Positions 48,171 to 57,289 of a stretch of DNA of 64,000 bases are shown in pieces. Positions within the stretch are counted from its first letter, which is position 1; the number at the start of each line of letters is the position of its first letter. Below the pieces are notes generated by a model. The model did no database searches. It saw nothing but the letters and a program-made list of their open reading frames with translations, and was not told the DNA's origin. The stretch is taken from assembly GCF_030408675.1 (NCBI RefSeq), contig NZ_CP047200.1, positions 2,232,001 through 2,296,000 of the forward strand, read 5' to 3'. Source of the stretch: Corynebacterium durum. GTDB lineage: Bacteria; Actinomycetota; Actinomycetes; Mycobacteriales; Mycobacteriaceae. Made by a program: the position numbers and the translations under genes.

Positions 48171-48740
48171 CTTAGCCAATGGGCGTGTGGCGTGAATTAT
48201 CTCGATGTCTTGGCCAGTGATTTCAAAACATCCAGCAAACGATCGAGACTACTAAGAGGGCAAGCCGGCCTATGTAAAATCGCTCATACCGGTCCGACTA
48301 TTCACAATGGTTACGCTCAGCCTGAAGTAGCCCCTTCGGGGTAGATAAATGGGCGGCATACTAGTCAACAAGCTTCAAGCACCTGTGGGGCGAAATGTTT
48401 CGAGATGGTGATTTTATAATTTTGATGCCCCGCATCCAACATATGAAGCGCAGGCAATCAGTGCGCTGTTACATGCTGATGGTCAAGCCACCTCAGGATC
48501 GCTGAATGCAGATTAGTGCCAGATAATGATGTCCGCGAAGAAAAATTATGGTTCCTGGCCGGTGCTGGGATGTCGCATCTAATTGAGTAGAGCCGTTGGA
48601 ATCGGTACGCCATGGCAGGAGCACCAAAATGCCCCAACCCGAAATTCTTAAAATCTTCTTCATGTGATTTAATTCACTTTTGCAAGCGTTTATGATGCTT
48701 AAAATTTGCACCCGACAGAGCATGGTATACCATCAGAAAT
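48171..48740. other. Intergenic region with decayed sequence
   Basis: 570 bp. A small hairpin AGCCCCTTCGGGGT at 48327-48341 and a short frame near 48440-48516 (YEAQAISALLHADGQ) that ends without a start. No promoter for the gene at 48741 is visible. Probably gene remnants. Confidence 0.4.
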
Positions 48741-49259
48741 ATGCAAAAACTCGATGCGGATTTGTTGCACTACTTTATTCACGCATTCCGCATCATGCAG
48801 AAAATTGCGTACACCTACGGGTGGCAAAATCTGATCGACGACGTTGACGAGATTGATGATGAGACTTTCGCAAAAATGGTCACACTACTCGGTGTCATGA
48901 TGGGGGTTTCCAGCGCATCAACCAGCATCAAAGCTTTTACGACAGGTGCCACCAAAGCGGTTCAGAAGCAAGTCACAAACGCAGCGCTTACCAAAACCGC
49001 GTGGTACGGCCCGATGAAAAAGGTGCTTAGGGTTGTTGGCATCAAGATCACCAAAGACACCGTGGGGAAAGGTATTTCCAAAGCTGTTCCTGTACTGGGC
49101 GGCATCATTTCCGGCGGCATGACATTTGCCACCTTAACCACAGAATCCAATCGGTTGAAGAAGCATCTTCGTGAACTTCCTCCGCCGGGCGTTGATGGGG
49201 CGGAGTTCAAGAAGATGGGGAGCAGGCTGGGCAAGAATCACCCGACAAAGTTTGCATAA
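48741..49259 (+). CDS. EcsC-like helical protein, probably 5'-truncated
   Basis: 172 aa, mostly hydrophobic helices; the C-terminal third (KGISKAVPVLGGIISGG) has the Gly-rich motif of EcsC-like proteins. No ribosome site precedes ATG 48741, and related proteins are normally longer at the N-terminus. The stop codon and last four codons lie inside a copy of the palindromic repeat (49248-49320), so the repeat appears to have inserted at the gene's end and supplied the stop. Confidence 0.5.
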   Translation: MQKLDADLLHYFIHAFRIMQKIAYTYGWQNLIDDVDEIDDETFAKMVTLLGVMMGVSSASTSIKAFTTGATKAVQKQVTNAALTKTAWYGPMKKVLRVVGIKITKDTVGKGISKAVPVLGGIISGGMTFATLTTESNRLKKHLRELPPPGVDGAEFKKMGSRLGKNHPTKFA

Positions 49260-49320
49260 AAGTTTGCCTATCGCCAGGTCGCAAAACGGGCCGATGTGCA
49301 GCTTGGACATAAGCAAATTT
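49248..49320 (+). repeat. Palindromic intergenic repeat, copy C1
   Basis: Unit AAAGTTTGC ... CGCCAGGTCGCAAAACG ... GCTTGGACATAAGCAAATTT; overlaps the end of the EcsC-like gene. Confidence 0.7.
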
Positions 49321-49355
49321 CGCACCCCTGCTCCGCCCCTACCCAAGCCTGTCAA

Positions 49356-49446
49356 ATCGGTCCACCGCCAGGCTCGAAATCATCGAATTTCGTACCCAGC
49401 GATGGACTTATCTTCATGCAAACCTTTGCACTAACGCTGTTCAAGG
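49356..49446 (-). repeat. Palindromic intergenic repeat, copy C2
   Basis: GGTCCACCGCCAGGCTCG ... CAGCGATGGACTTATC, continued by TTTGCACTAACGCTGTTCAA, which matches the reverse complement of the left flank of copy A. Confidence 0.75.
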
Positions 49447-49479
49447 GCCCAGTTCGCACCGAATCCCAGCGCACAAGCA

Positions 49480-49539
49480 AAGTTTGTATACGCTCAAGCC
49501 CGAAAACGCCGATTTTTGTGCCTGACGGTATACAAACTT
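49480..49539 (+). repeat. Palindromic intergenic repeat, copy C3
   Basis: The cleanest outer arms: AAGTTTGTATAC at 49480-49491 against GTATACAAACTT at 49528-49539, with CAAGCCCGAAAACGC inside. C1-C3 fill most of the 467-bp gap to the next gene; the remainder (49545-49726) shows nothing. Confidence 0.8.
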
Positions 49540-49726
49540 GATACTCCCCCATTCTGCTGGCCTCAGGATCCAAATTTCCTTGCCAGTCAGGCGTTCTTAG
49601 ATGGAGCGGAACGCGATATGTCCTCTCTCTGGAAGGTAACACCTGTTCACAGCTTATCGACGCCGTGCAACTACCGTTAGCGCTCACGCGCCGGCGCTGC
49701 ATAGTGGGCTGATATTCTGTTGTATT

Positions 49727-50161
49727 GTGAGCGGACCAAAGCAGAGTGCACCTCGACGCAAGCGGCGTCGTATAGTGCCGGTGATTTTTTTGACTATCGC
49801 CGTGCTGGCCACGTTCGCATTGGCATGGTGGCAGTGGACACGGTTCCGCTCAGGCAGCGGCACGTTTCAGAATCTTGGATACGCATTGCAGTGGCCGCTG
49901 TTCGGGGCGTTTTTTGTGTACGCGTACCGCAAGTTCAACGAGTATGAGGACGAGGTTAAACAGACTGGAATATCCCCCGTGGAGCGTGAACAGGAGACGG
50001 CGCGGAGTCGCGGCGTCGTTACGGAAATCACGGAGGATTTTCTGCCGGAGCGTCCGTCGATGGACGTCGATACCTTTAACCGGCTGAATGCCCCCACCCG
50101 CAAACGTAGGCGCAACGACAGTGCGCAGACTAATTCCGACCATGATGAGGATCAACAATGA
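49727..50161 (+). CDS. Conserved actinobacterial membrane protein
   Basis: 144 aa from GTG 49727. A basic N-terminus (RRKRRR), two membrane helices (~17-36 and 48-66) and a long charged cytoplasmic tail ending in basic then acidic blocks. Ends with a 4-bp overlap onto the DUF3817 gene, so the two form an operon. Function unknown. Confidence 0.72.
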   Translation: MSGPKQSAPRRKRRRIVPVIFLTIAVLATFALAWWQWTRFRSGSGTFQNLGYALQWPLFGAFFVYAYRKFNEYEDEVKQTGISPVEREQETARSRGVVTEITEDFLPERPSMDVDTFNRLNAPTRKRRRNDSAQTNSDHDEDQQ

Positions 50162-50505
50162 CCACTCCTTCTGTCAACCCTGACCGCGCCCGCCGAGTTG
50201 CGCAGGCGTTGAGGTTTTTCTCCATTGCCGCGTGGGTGACGGGCGTGTGGCTTTTGATTTTGTGCACGCGCATGGTGCTGGAGTACATCGTGGGGATCGA
50301 TATGCCCACGTGGACGCGCATTATTGGGCAGCTGCACGGCCTGTTTTACATGGTGTACCTGATCACCACGTTGAATCTAGGTGTGAAAGCGCGTTGGGAA
50401 CCGGTTAAGTGGATCACTACCGCACTTGCGGGTACTATCCCCTTCTTATCTTTTGTGATCGAAGCTAAGCGCCGCAAGGAAGTCACAGCGGCTTTTAACC
50501 TCTGA
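50158..50505 (+). CDS. DUF3817 membrane protein
   Basis: 115 aa with three hydrophobic helices (~22-45, 57-75, 82-100). RIIGQLHGLFYMVYLIT is the family-typical segment, and the sequence ends with a basic EAKRRKE tail. DUF3817 proteins occur widely in actinobacteria with unknown role. Followed by a good terminator. Confidence 0.85.
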   Translation: MTTPSVNPDRARRVAQALRFFSIAAWVTGVWLLILCTRMVLEYIVGIDMPTWTRIIGQLHGLFYMVYLITTLNLGVKARWEPVKWITTALAGTIPFLSFVIEAKRRKEVTAAFNL

Positions 50506-50538
50506 CCTGCATAGCTAAGGGAAACCTTTTTGCAAAAC

Positions 50539-50562
50539 CCGCCGATCACGGCGGATTTTTTT
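50539..50562 (+). terminator. Intrinsic terminator after DUF3817
   Basis: CCGCCG-ATCA-CGGCGG followed by ATTTTTTT. Confidence 0.9.
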
Positions 50563-50591
50563 ATGCTTCTTACTTGCAACATATCGTTAGT

Positions 50592-50622
50592 CGATATAGC
50601 CTATCGTCTATCGATGCATCGA
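50592..50622 (+). promoter_or_regulatory. Operator-like palindromes upstream of DUF2975 gene
   Basis: CGATA-N5-TATCG (50592-50606) followed by the perfect 12-bp palindrome TCGATGCATCGA (50611-50622), 40-70 bp before the start at 50662. They look like binding sites for a dimeric regulator; none is proven. Confidence 0.45.
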
Positions 50623-50661
50623 CGTTACGCTCCCCCATCCCCAACAGAGTAAGGAGTCGCA

Positions 50662-51225
50662 ATGAGTAGCCTCGACAACATAAGAAAGGAGCGCAGGGAC
50701 CTTGCGGCGCTGATCATCGCCTTCGGGTTTGTGATTGGATGCGTCCTCTACGACCTAGCAACCAGCCTCATCTACAAGGGAATTAATCACCCTGTCGCTG
50801 TCGCCCTCGGACACGATGTCGCCCCCAACGGGCGAATCCACTTTCGCGGCACCAGCCCCTTAGGCTTTAGCCTCCTCTCGGGCGGGTTCGTTATCAGATC
50901 CATTGCCCTCATTGCTGGAGCCATCTTTCTCATCCAGATCGGACGACGCGCACTGCGGAACGAATTTTTTAGCCTAAAAGTTCTCTGCCTCTTTCGCCGA
51001 TCGTGCATTGCAGTTGCAGCAACGTTTCTTGGATACGGGCTTCAACTTTTAGGCGCAGACGTTATATCACACCAGCACCACCTCAATCGGGAATGGTCCC
51101 ACCAGTTTACCTTCCCCAACTACATGTTCACTGTCAGCTATTTCTTCTTGATCACCCTCATCATCATGACAATCATAGTCAAACGTGGCATACAGATGCA
51201 GGAGGACCAGGAGGGGTTGATTTAA
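50662..51225 (+). CDS. DUF2975 membrane protein
   Basis: 187 aa from ATG 50662 with AAGGAG upstream. Four hydrophobic helices (~17-40, 72-95, 112-130, 152-172) and an acidic C-terminus (MQEDQEGLI), the DUF2975 pattern. Such proteins are usually encoded directly next to a small XRE regulator of the YozG type; here the matching regulator is 580 bp downstream. Confidence 0.82.
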   Translation: MSSLDNIRKERRDLAALIIAFGFVIGCVLYDLATSLIYKGINHPVAVALGHDVAPNGRIHFRGTSPLGFSLLSGGFVIRSIALIAGAIFLIQIGRRALRNEFFSLKVLCLFRRSCIAVAATFLGYGLQLLGADVISHQHHLNREWSHQFTFPNYMFTVSYFFLITLIIMTIIVKRGIQMQEDQEGLI

Positions 51226-51281
51226 CGCATGAAGCACAAAGCAACCATCTACCTCAACCGCAAGATGAACAAGGAACTATC

Positions 51282-51470
51282 GTGGACACACCGCAAAACC
51301 ATAAAAAAGAAAGTACAGCACTGCTCATGTTCGTCCTAGCGGACGGAATCACGCTTATGACCATACTGACCGAAAATGCCAGCATATTCTCAACCATCGC
51401 CACCATGTGGGGTGCAACTACCGGGGAACGTACAGAACATATGCGCAGCGTACAAGCCATATCGCACTAA
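51282..51470 (+). CDS. Possible small protein
   Basis: 62 aa from GTG 51282 with AAGGAA five bases upstream. One short hydrophobic stretch (ALLMFVLADGITLM). No homologue recognised; may be chance. Confidence 0.3.
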   Translation: MDTPQNHKKESTALLMFVLADGITLMTILTENASIFSTIATMWGATTGERTEHMRSVQAISH

Positions 51471-51718
51471 TACCGAGCTCAACCATAAGGCAGAAAAGAG
51501 ACCGTTATGCCCACAGGCTATACCCACAGTATGGAAAGCACACAAAGAGTCATACAAAGAGTGCTCTAGCTCAATTATATTCAGTACAGCTTTGTTGCTA
51601 TTTTGTGGCGGCAACTAGACCGTATCCGCACAAAAGGACGCGTAAGCACACTGGCATAACACAGACCGCACTTCTCAATACCGCTATATTGCAGCCTATT
51701 TTTCAACTCAGCCTTCAC

Positions 51719-51737
51719 TATAATAGTTATTACTATT
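51719..51737 (+). promoter_or_regulatory. Promoter and operator candidate of the XRE-peptidase operon
   Basis: A consensus TATAAT at 51719-51724 overlaps an inverted repeat AATAGT-TATT-ACTATT (51722-51737). A repressor bound there would block the promoter; autoregulation by the XRE protein is the simple reading. No strong -35 is seen. The rest of 51471-51802 (332 bp) has no gene. Confidence 0.5.
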
Positions 51738-51802
51738 CAGCGTGGTGCCTGTAGTGCGTCTATGGTGTCGCCGTGAAAGAAAACGAGGAGGGCGTGGGTT
51801 AG

Positions 51803-52015
51803 ATGAGTAAAGTCTACTGCCACCTTGACAAGCTTCTTGAGGAACGTGGGATCACGCTCTCAGCACTCGCCCAAAAAGTGGGCGTGACTGCCGTCAACCT
51901 TTCAGTCCTTAAAAACAATCGCGCTAAAGCTGTCCGTTTTTCCACGTTGGCGGCACTATGCGAAGCACTGGAGTGCCAACCCGGAGACCTCTTTTCAGTT
52001 AGGAGTTCACCATGA
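51803..52015 (+). CDS. XRE-family regulator (YozG-like)
   Basis: 70 aa, a single Cro/CI helix-turn-helix (LSALAQKVGVTAVNLSVLK) ending with the typical LECQPGDLF. Relatives are paired with DUF2975 proteins, present at 50662. Its stop overlaps the ATG of the S41 peptidase gene (ATGA), so the two are translated together. Confidence 0.88.
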   Translation: MSKVYCHLDKLLEERGITLSALAQKVGVTAVNLSVLKNNRAKAVRFSTLAALCEALECQPGDLFSVRSSP

Positions 52016-53028
52016 ACAAGACCCTCGTTTCCATCAGCACCGCCGCTACTGCTGCCGCACTGTGCATCGCGGTTCCCGCCGCAAGTGCCGCGCCGCTGAA
52101 CAACGCCCAAAGCATCCCCGCTGATCTTTCTTCTCAGCAGACAATACCCAAGGAGCCCGAAAAGCCCAAGGATCCCAACAATCCACAGCAATACGCAACA
52201 TATGCGCTTGATCTCATCGAGGTTTATGGCATATATGCCGATAAACCCGAGTTTGCGCAGGCACGCAAAGACGCTGAGGTCAAGGTGAAAGATGCCAAGA
52301 CCGTCAAGGACACATATTCGGTCCTTAACGACGTCGCGCGTGTCGCAGGTGGTAAGCATTCCTCTTTCAGGCCGCCCGAAGACAACATTAGCGGCACGAA
52401 GGACAACACTGAATTGCCCAAGGTTACCGCCGCTGATGGCATTGTGACCGCCAAGCTTCCCAGCTTGGCGGGCGGTCCTGTCGGCCAGGAATACGCTGAC
52501 ACCGCAGCAAAAGGTCTGGTAGACAACATGCCGAAATCCTGCGGCGCAATTATTGATCTCCGGGGCAATGACGGCGGCGACATGGGCCCCATGCTCGCAG
52601 GCGTGAGTTCGCTGCTTCCCGACGGTACCGTGATGCAATTCAAGAACCGCTACACCACGACAGACGTGAAGATTGACGGTTCCTCTGTCACAGGAGGGGG
52701 CACAAACACCACGGCGGCGTCGAAAGGCAAGTTCACCGATAAGCCCGTGGCCATCTTGACCAACAAAGACACTGCCAGCTCGGCCGAGGCGACGGTGCTG
52801 AGTTTTAGGGGCCTCAGCAACGCACGAACATTCGGCCAACCAACCGCTGGTTTCACCAGTGCAAACGTGCCTATCGAGATGCCTGACGGCGCGTCACTCG
52901 TCATCACCATGGCGAAGGATGTCGCCCGCACCGGCGAGGAATTCGCTGAGGAGCCCATCAACCCCGACGTCACCACCGACAAGCCCGCCGAGGAAGCAGC
53001 AGCCTGGCTGAAACAGCAATGCCGCTAG
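52012..53028 (+). CDS. Secreted S41-family serine peptidase
   Basis: 338 aa from ATG 52012 with TAGGAG in front. Signal peptide 1-27 (cut after ASA), a Pro/Lys-rich linker, a helical cap (~60-115), then the peptidase core (~140-330): LRGNDGGDMG is the oxyanion strand and DTASSAEATVLSF carries the nucleophile Ser. No PDZ domain is present, unlike CtpA-type enzymes. Acts outside the membrane; substrate unknown. Confidence 0.85.
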   Translation: MNKTLVSISTAATAAALCIAVPAASAAPLNNAQSIPADLSSQQTIPKEPEKPKDPNNPQQYATYALDLIEVYGIYADKPEFAQARKDAEVKVKDAKTVKDTYSVLNDVARVAGGKHSSFRPPEDNISGTKDNTELPKVTAADGIVTAKLPSLAGGPVGQEYADTAAKGLVDNMPKSCGAIIDLRGNDGGDMGPMLAGVSSLLPDGTVMQFKNRYTTTDVKIDGSSVTGGGTNTTAASKGKFTDKPVAILTNKDTASSAEATVLSFRGLSNARTFGQPTAGFTSANVPIEMPDGASLVITMAKDVARTGEEFAEEPINPDVTTDKPAEEAAAWLKQQCR

Positions 53029-53040
53029 CCTTTTGAGGAA

Positions 53041-53108
53041 TGTAAAGTGCGTATATCTTCTGGCTCGAAATCGCTGGTTTTCGAGCTTGAAGGTATACAA
53101 ACTTTACA
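53041..53108 (+). repeat. Palindromic intergenic repeat, copy E
   Basis: Outer arms TGTAAAGTGCGTATA and TATACAAACTTTACA, inner arms GGCTCGAAA and TTTTCGAGC. Between the convergent genes at 52012 and 53316. Confidence 0.82.
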
Positions 53109-53144
53109 TCGCAGTGGGGGTGCGGTGCCCGGCACGGAGGGGGT

Positions 53145-53216
53145 GTGTGAAATGTGCTTATGTTCAGGCACGAAAAACCCCGTTTTTCCGGCTTGTACGT
53201 AAGCAAACTTTGCACA
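53145..53216 (+). repeat. Palindromic intergenic repeat, copy F
   Basis: Outer arms TGTGAAATGTGCTTA and TAAGCAAACTTTGCACA, inner GGCACGAAAAACC / GTTTTTCCGGC. 37 bp after copy E. Confidence 0.82.
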
Positions 53217-53315
53217 CGGGGCGTTGTGGTCTATGACAATGCGGCTCACACCCGCCCAGCGTTGCAGTTTCATAGACCATAACCACCGCAGCCCGCCAAA
53301 ATAGTGCGGCTAGCT

Positions 53316-54377
53316 TTAATCAGCCGGCAGTTTGAGTGCGGCGGCGGTGTCGTAAATCTTTTGCGCAAGCGGGTGGGGTGCACCGCTTGTGGCATCAACA
53401 ACGCCGTCCGCCATCTGGTATTCAACGCAACCAACGCCCGTATCTGTCTCTTCCCAATTGCATAGCTGAACGTAGGAAAACCTAGTATCGCCCATGATTT
53501 CTGCAAGTACTGGCGCTGCTGATGCCACCGTGAGTTTTTTGTGGTCGGCGTCCGTCCCGAGCCGAACTTTCACGTGCGGTTTATCGCCACCAGTAGGTTT
53601 TTTCAGAGTATTAATTTCAAGGGATGCTACAAATTTTTGCTCTTGCTGTGGGGTTTGAGTAATCCGCTTCACTAGGTCACTGCCATCCCCAGATTCTTCC
53701 GACGCTAATGCGGTTTCACTAATCACATACCACTGATGAACATTATAATAGTCGTGGTAATAAGTATCATCAGTGTTGATTCCTTGCAGCGACCTGGAAC
53801 TGAGACTAGCGGGCACCTCATTTACGGTGTCTCTCTGCACCCAGATACCGTGATCAGACACCTTTATGTCACGAATCTCAGGGCCAACTTCTTCTGCTCC
53901 GATATCCACGAGTGCACAATGCTTTTTAACAAGTTCCTCTTCCTGGAGGTTGTTTAACGTCGCGGAGAGCATATTATCAAATTCCATGGAAGTTCCGCTC
54001 TGGTAATCCCACGTGAGGTCGATAGTGAAGTCGTCTCCGTATCGCAGGGGGTTTTCTAGGCCAGTCCTCGCCTTCGCCGCAGCTCCCTCCAGCAGGGCAC
54101 ATACATCGTCAGGGCTGGCATCTTTCTTCATGGTCGCCTTGGCTTCAAGACTATATCGGTAACCTTTATCACTGCTCACAGAGGCTTTCTCCACACTCCC
54201 CTGCTCTTTCAACCAGCTCTTCATGGCTCTTGTGTTTTTGTCACCAAATATTCCTATGGAATCAAAAACATTGTTTCCCCCAAGCCCCGGACCACCAAGG
54301 TAGCGGCCCGCCAGCATTGCCAGCAACACAATAAGCAATAACGTTGCTACTTTGCCGCTGCGCCACCATGATCCCAT
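53316..54377 (-). CDS. Membrane-anchored extracytoplasmic protein
   Basis: 353 aa with one N-terminal membrane helix (~10-26) and a large mature domain; no lipobox. Two regions (~45-150 and ~250-350) have a similar alpha/beta rhythm, each with a late Cys pair (VCAL, HCAL; LCNW, VGCVEY), suggesting an internal duplication. No family recognised. Confidence 0.65.
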   Translation of the reverse strand: MGSWWRSGKVATLLLIVLLAMLAGRYLGGPGLGGNNVFDSIGIFGDKNTRAMKSWLKEQGSVEKASVSSDKGYRYSLEAKATMKKDASPDDVCALLEGAAAKARTGLENPLRYGDDFTIDLTWDYQSGTSMEFDNMLSATLNNLQEEELVKKHCALVDIGAEEVGPEIRDIKVSDHGIWVQRDTVNEVPASLSSRSLQGINTDDTYYHDYYNVHQWYVISETALASEESGDGSDLVKRITQTPQQEQKFVASLEINTLKKPTGGDKPHVKVRLGTDADHKKLTVASAAPVLAEIMGDTRFSYVQLCNWEETDTGVGCVEYQMADGVVDATSGAPHPLAQKIYDTAAALKLPAD

Positions 54378-54446
54378 GAGGGTAATTTTACCGAACGCTA
54401 TATATTTTTGCCGGTAAAATTGCCGAGCCCCCCATACACAAGCCCC

Positions 54447-55061
54447 CTACCCCGCCGCCAACTCCCTAAACACAGGAACAAGCCCCGCGAGTGCTTTGCC
54501 GCGGTGTGAGAGCGCATCTTTTTCTTCGGGCGCTAGTTCGGCGGAGCTGCGCCCGCCCGCCGCCTCGTCCAGGGGAGCAAAGATCGGGTCGTACCCAAAA
54601 CCACCTTCCCCAACAACACTCCTCAGCAAAAGCCCGGGCCACACACCTTCGGAGACATATTCCGCACCGTCCGGGGTGACCAGCGCGCACACGGACACAA
54701 AGGCGGCTGCTCGACGGTCGTTGGGCACATCCGCCATTTGTGCGAGCAGCAGTGCGTTGTTTGCGGCGTCGTCACCATGCTGGCCTGACCAGCGCGCGGA
54801 AAGTACTCCAGGCATGCCGCCGAGTTCATCAACGGTCAGCCCGGAATCGTCTGCCAGCGTGACAAGCCCGGTTGCAGCTGCCCCGGCGCGTGCTTTGATC
54901 AGGGCGTTGTCGGTGAAGGAGCGGCCGTTTTCCACGGGTTCTTCGTAGGGTGCAACGTCAGCTGTGGAAACGAGTTCCACCCCGTCGATCCCTGCGGCAT
55001 CCAACACACGCGCGAGTTCCTGGAGTTTTTTGGGGTTGCGGGAGGCTACATGGATTTTCAT
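54447..55061 (-). CDS. rdgB: dITP/XTP pyrophosphatase
   Basis: 204 aa HAM1/RdgB enzyme that removes non-canonical purine NTPs such as dITP and XTP. Motifs [11 protein letters not shown] at the N-terminus, [26 protein letters not shown] and [10 protein letters not shown] are intact. Start overlaps the rph stop by 4 bp; same order (rphA-Rv1341) as in M. tuberculosis. Confidence 0.96.
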   Translation of the reverse strand: MKIHVASRNPKKLQELARVLDAAGIDGVELVSTADVAPYEEPVENGRSFTDNALIKARAGAAATGLVTLADDSGLTVDELGGMPGVLSARWSGQHGDDAANNALLLAQMADVPNDRRAAAFVSVCALVTPDGAEYVSEGVWPGLLLRSVVGEGGFGYDPIFAPLDEAAGGRSSAELAPEEKDALSHRGKALAGLVPVFRELAAG

Positions 55062-55840
55062 GCGCCACCACCCGCAACACCATCCCCCGCAACACCACCC
55101 GAGCCACCAAGCTCCCCCTCCAACGCCGCTTTCTGCGCGGCAATGATTTCGCGGCAGCCTTTTTCCGCGGCGTCGAGAAGCTGGTTCAGTTGTTCGCGGG
55201 TGAAGGTGGAGTGTTCGCCGGTGCCTTGGATTTCCACGAATTCCCCGGATTCGGTCATGATGACGTTCATGTCCACATCGGCGCGGGAGTCTTCTTCGTA
55301 GGGCAGGTCAAGGCAGACGTGGCCGTCGATGAGCCCAACGGAGACGGCTGCAACGGGCGGGAGCAGGGGGTTTCCGGTGACCACGCCGCGTCGTTTCAGT
55401 TCGGCGATGGCGTCGGCGAGGGCGACGTACGCGCCAGTGATGGAGGCGGTGCGGGTGCCGCCGTCGGCTTGCAGGACGTCGCAGTCGATGGCAATGGTGT
55501 TTTCCCCGAGTTCCCGCAGGTCAATAGCCGCCCGGAGGGACCTGCCAACCAATCGCGAGATTTCGTGGGTGCGGCCTTTGACTTTGCCTTTCATGGATTC
55601 GCGGGGCATGCGTTCGTGGGTGGCGGCGGGCAGCATGGAGTATTCGGCGGTGAGCCAGCCTTCCCCGGAGCCGTATTTGAAGCGCGGGATGCGTTCTTCC
55701 ACGCTGGCGGTGCACATGACGCGGGTGTTGCCGAATTCCACAAGCACGCTGCCTGCGGGGTTGTTGGTGAATCCTCGGGTGATGCGGATGGGTCGCATCT
55801 CGTCTTGGGCGCGGCCGTCGGCTCGTTTGAATGAAGTCAT
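55058..55840 (-). CDS. rph: Ribonuclease PH
   Basis: 260 aa. 3'-5' phosphorolytic exonuclease that trims tRNA 3' ends. [12 protein letters not shown] at the start, [31 protein letters not shown] and [16 protein letters not shown] fit the family. ATG 55840 was chosen by homology; a frame to 56170 exists but runs over the divergent fetA. A ~20-residue Gly-rich tail follows the core. Translated with rdgB. Confidence 0.95.
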   Translation of the reverse strand: MTSFKRADGRAQDEMRPIRITRGFTNNPAGSVLVEFGNTRVMCTASVEERIPRFKYGSGEGWLTAEYSMLPAATHERMPRESMKGKVKGRTHEISRLVGRSLRAAIDLRELGENTIAIDCDVLQADGGTRTASITGAYVALADAIAELKRRGVVTGNPLLPPVAAVSVGLIDGHVCLDLPYEEDSRADVDMNVIMTESGEFVEIQGTGEHSTFTREQLNQLLDAAEKGCREIIAAQKAALEGELGGSGGVAGDGVAGGGA

Positions 55841-55864
55841 GCGTTTTAGCCTACTATCAGTGGA

Positions 55865-56503
55865 GTGTTGACTGTTTCGCACCTCACCTGCATGGTTCCC
55901 GTGTGGAGGGACGTTAACTTCACTGTTTCCCCTGGTTCCCGCCTGCTTATCGACGGCCCCTCCGGTTCCGGTAAGTCCCTTCTCCTCCGCGCCGTCGTGG
56001 GTTTGGATCCCAGCGATGGTGAGTGTCGGCTCCACGGCAAAACTCCTGCCGAGTGGGGTGTGCCCCGGTATCGTTCTCGCGTGATGTATGTACCGCAGCG
56101 CCCGAGTTTCGCGCCGGGCACGGTTTCGGATGCGATGGCACAGCCGTTTGGGTTTGGGGTGCATCAGCACCGAGCGTGGGATGAAGGCAGGGCGGCGGAA
56201 TTGTTGGAGGCGTTGGGGAGGGACGCGGCGTTGTTGCGTCAGGACGTCGATACGCTATCGGGTGGTCAGCAGCAGTCGGTGGCGCTGGCGCGGGCGTTGC
56301 AGCTGGATCCGCAGGTGTTGTTGTTGGATGAGGTGACGGCGGCTCTGGACCACCAGTTGGCGAGACTCACGGAAGATTATGTGGTGGCGTGGTCCACATC
56401 GGGTGAGCGGGCGTTGCTGTGGGTTGGGCATGATGATGAGGCGAAGAAGCGCATCGCCACGGATCAGTATTCATTGGGAGGCGGCAGTGGCTCAACAGAT
56501 TAG
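55865..56503 (+). CDS. fetA: Iron-export ABC transporter ATP-binding protein
   Basis: 212 aa from GTG 55865. Walker [10 protein letters not shown], signature [15 protein letters not shown] and Walker [13 protein letters not shown] are intact; short for an ABC ATPase, as in FetA (YbbL). In E. coli FetAB exports iron under oxidative stress. It starts only 24 bp from the divergent rph and overlaps fetB by 17 bp. Confidence 0.85.
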   Translation: MLTVSHLTCMVPVWRDVNFTVSPGSRLLIDGPSGSGKSLLLRAVVGLDPSDGECRLHGKTPAEWGVPRYRSRVMYVPQRPSFAPGTVSDAMAQPFGFGVHQHRAWDEGRAAELLEALGRDAALLRQDVDTLSGGQQQSVALARALQLDPQVLLLDEVTAALDHQLARLTEDYVVAWSTSGERALLWVGHDDEAKKRIATDQYSLGGGSGSTD

Positions 56504-57269
56504 TACCCTGCATCTCGCCATGGCGGCGGGGTTGATGCTGCTCACCTTGGGGCTATCATGGCGGCTTCGCCTGGGCCTGGGTCGAGACATCCTCATCTCC
56601 GGCCTGCGCATGACGGCACAGCTGCTGCTGGTCGGCTTGATCCTAAGATGGGTGTTTTCCCTGCACAATCCGGTGGTGGTGCTGGCGATTGGGGTGATAA
56701 TGGCGTTCCTCGCCTCACAGGCCGCCAGCAAGCGCCCCGAATACCCCTACCCGCGCCTGCTTCTCGACTGTTTCCTTGCCATCATGTGCAGTTCTTTCCT
56801 CCTCACCGCCCTGGCGCTGCACATTATTGTGGACGTGCGCCCGTGGTATGACCCGCAGTACTTCATTCCCATGTTGGGCATGGTTCTGGGTAACGGCCTG
56901 ACCGGCGTCTCCCTGGCTGTGGACCGCTACACCTCGGAACTCCACCACAGTCGCGAACGCATAGACGCACTCCTGGCCATGGGTGCCACGCGTTGGGAGG
57001 CCAGCCACAGCGCCTTCACCAGCGCATTACGCACCGCGCTGATCCCCACGCTCAACAGCATGGCGGTGATGGGCGTGGTCAGCCTCCCCGGCATGATGAC
57101 CGGCCAGATCCTCGGCGGCTCCTCCCCCGATACGGCCGTGCGCTACCAGATAGTCATTATGTTTGTCATTGCTGCCGCCACCACCGCTGCTTGCTTCGCC
57201 GTGCTCTACCTCGCCTACCTCAAGCTTTTCGACGCCCACCACCGGCTGCGGGTTTCCGCGCGGGGGTAA
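56487..57269 (+). CDS. fetB: Iron-export ABC transporter permease (UPF0014)
   Basis: 260 aa from GTG 56487 with GGGAG eight bases before it. Six to seven membrane helices; the conserved block SLPGMMTGQILGGSSP and an early LRMTAQLLLVGL are typical of FetB/YbbM. Partner of the preceding ATPase. Confidence 0.9.
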   Translation: MAQQISTLHLAMAAGLMLLTLGLSWRLRLGLGRDILISGLRMTAQLLLVGLILRWVFSLHNPVVVLAIGVIMAFLASQAASKRPEYPYPRLLLDCFLAIMCSSFLLTALALHIIVDVRPWYDPQYFIPMLGMVLGNGLTGVSLAVDRYTSELHHSRERIDALLAMGATRWEASHSAFTSALRTALIPTLNSMAVMGVVSLPGMMTGQILGGSSPDTAVRYQIVIMFVIAAATTAACFAVLYLAYLKLFDAHHRLRVSARG

Positions 57270-57289
57270 TTCCTCAGCGCTCTGCCAAC

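Noticed and set aside
48300..48350. Possible small RNA ending in a CCCCTTCGGGG hairpin
   Set aside because: The stem is short, has no T tract and no promoter is seen.
55841..56170. N-terminal extension of RNase PH
   Set aside because: It would run across the divergent fetA gene; family N-terminus begins at 55840.
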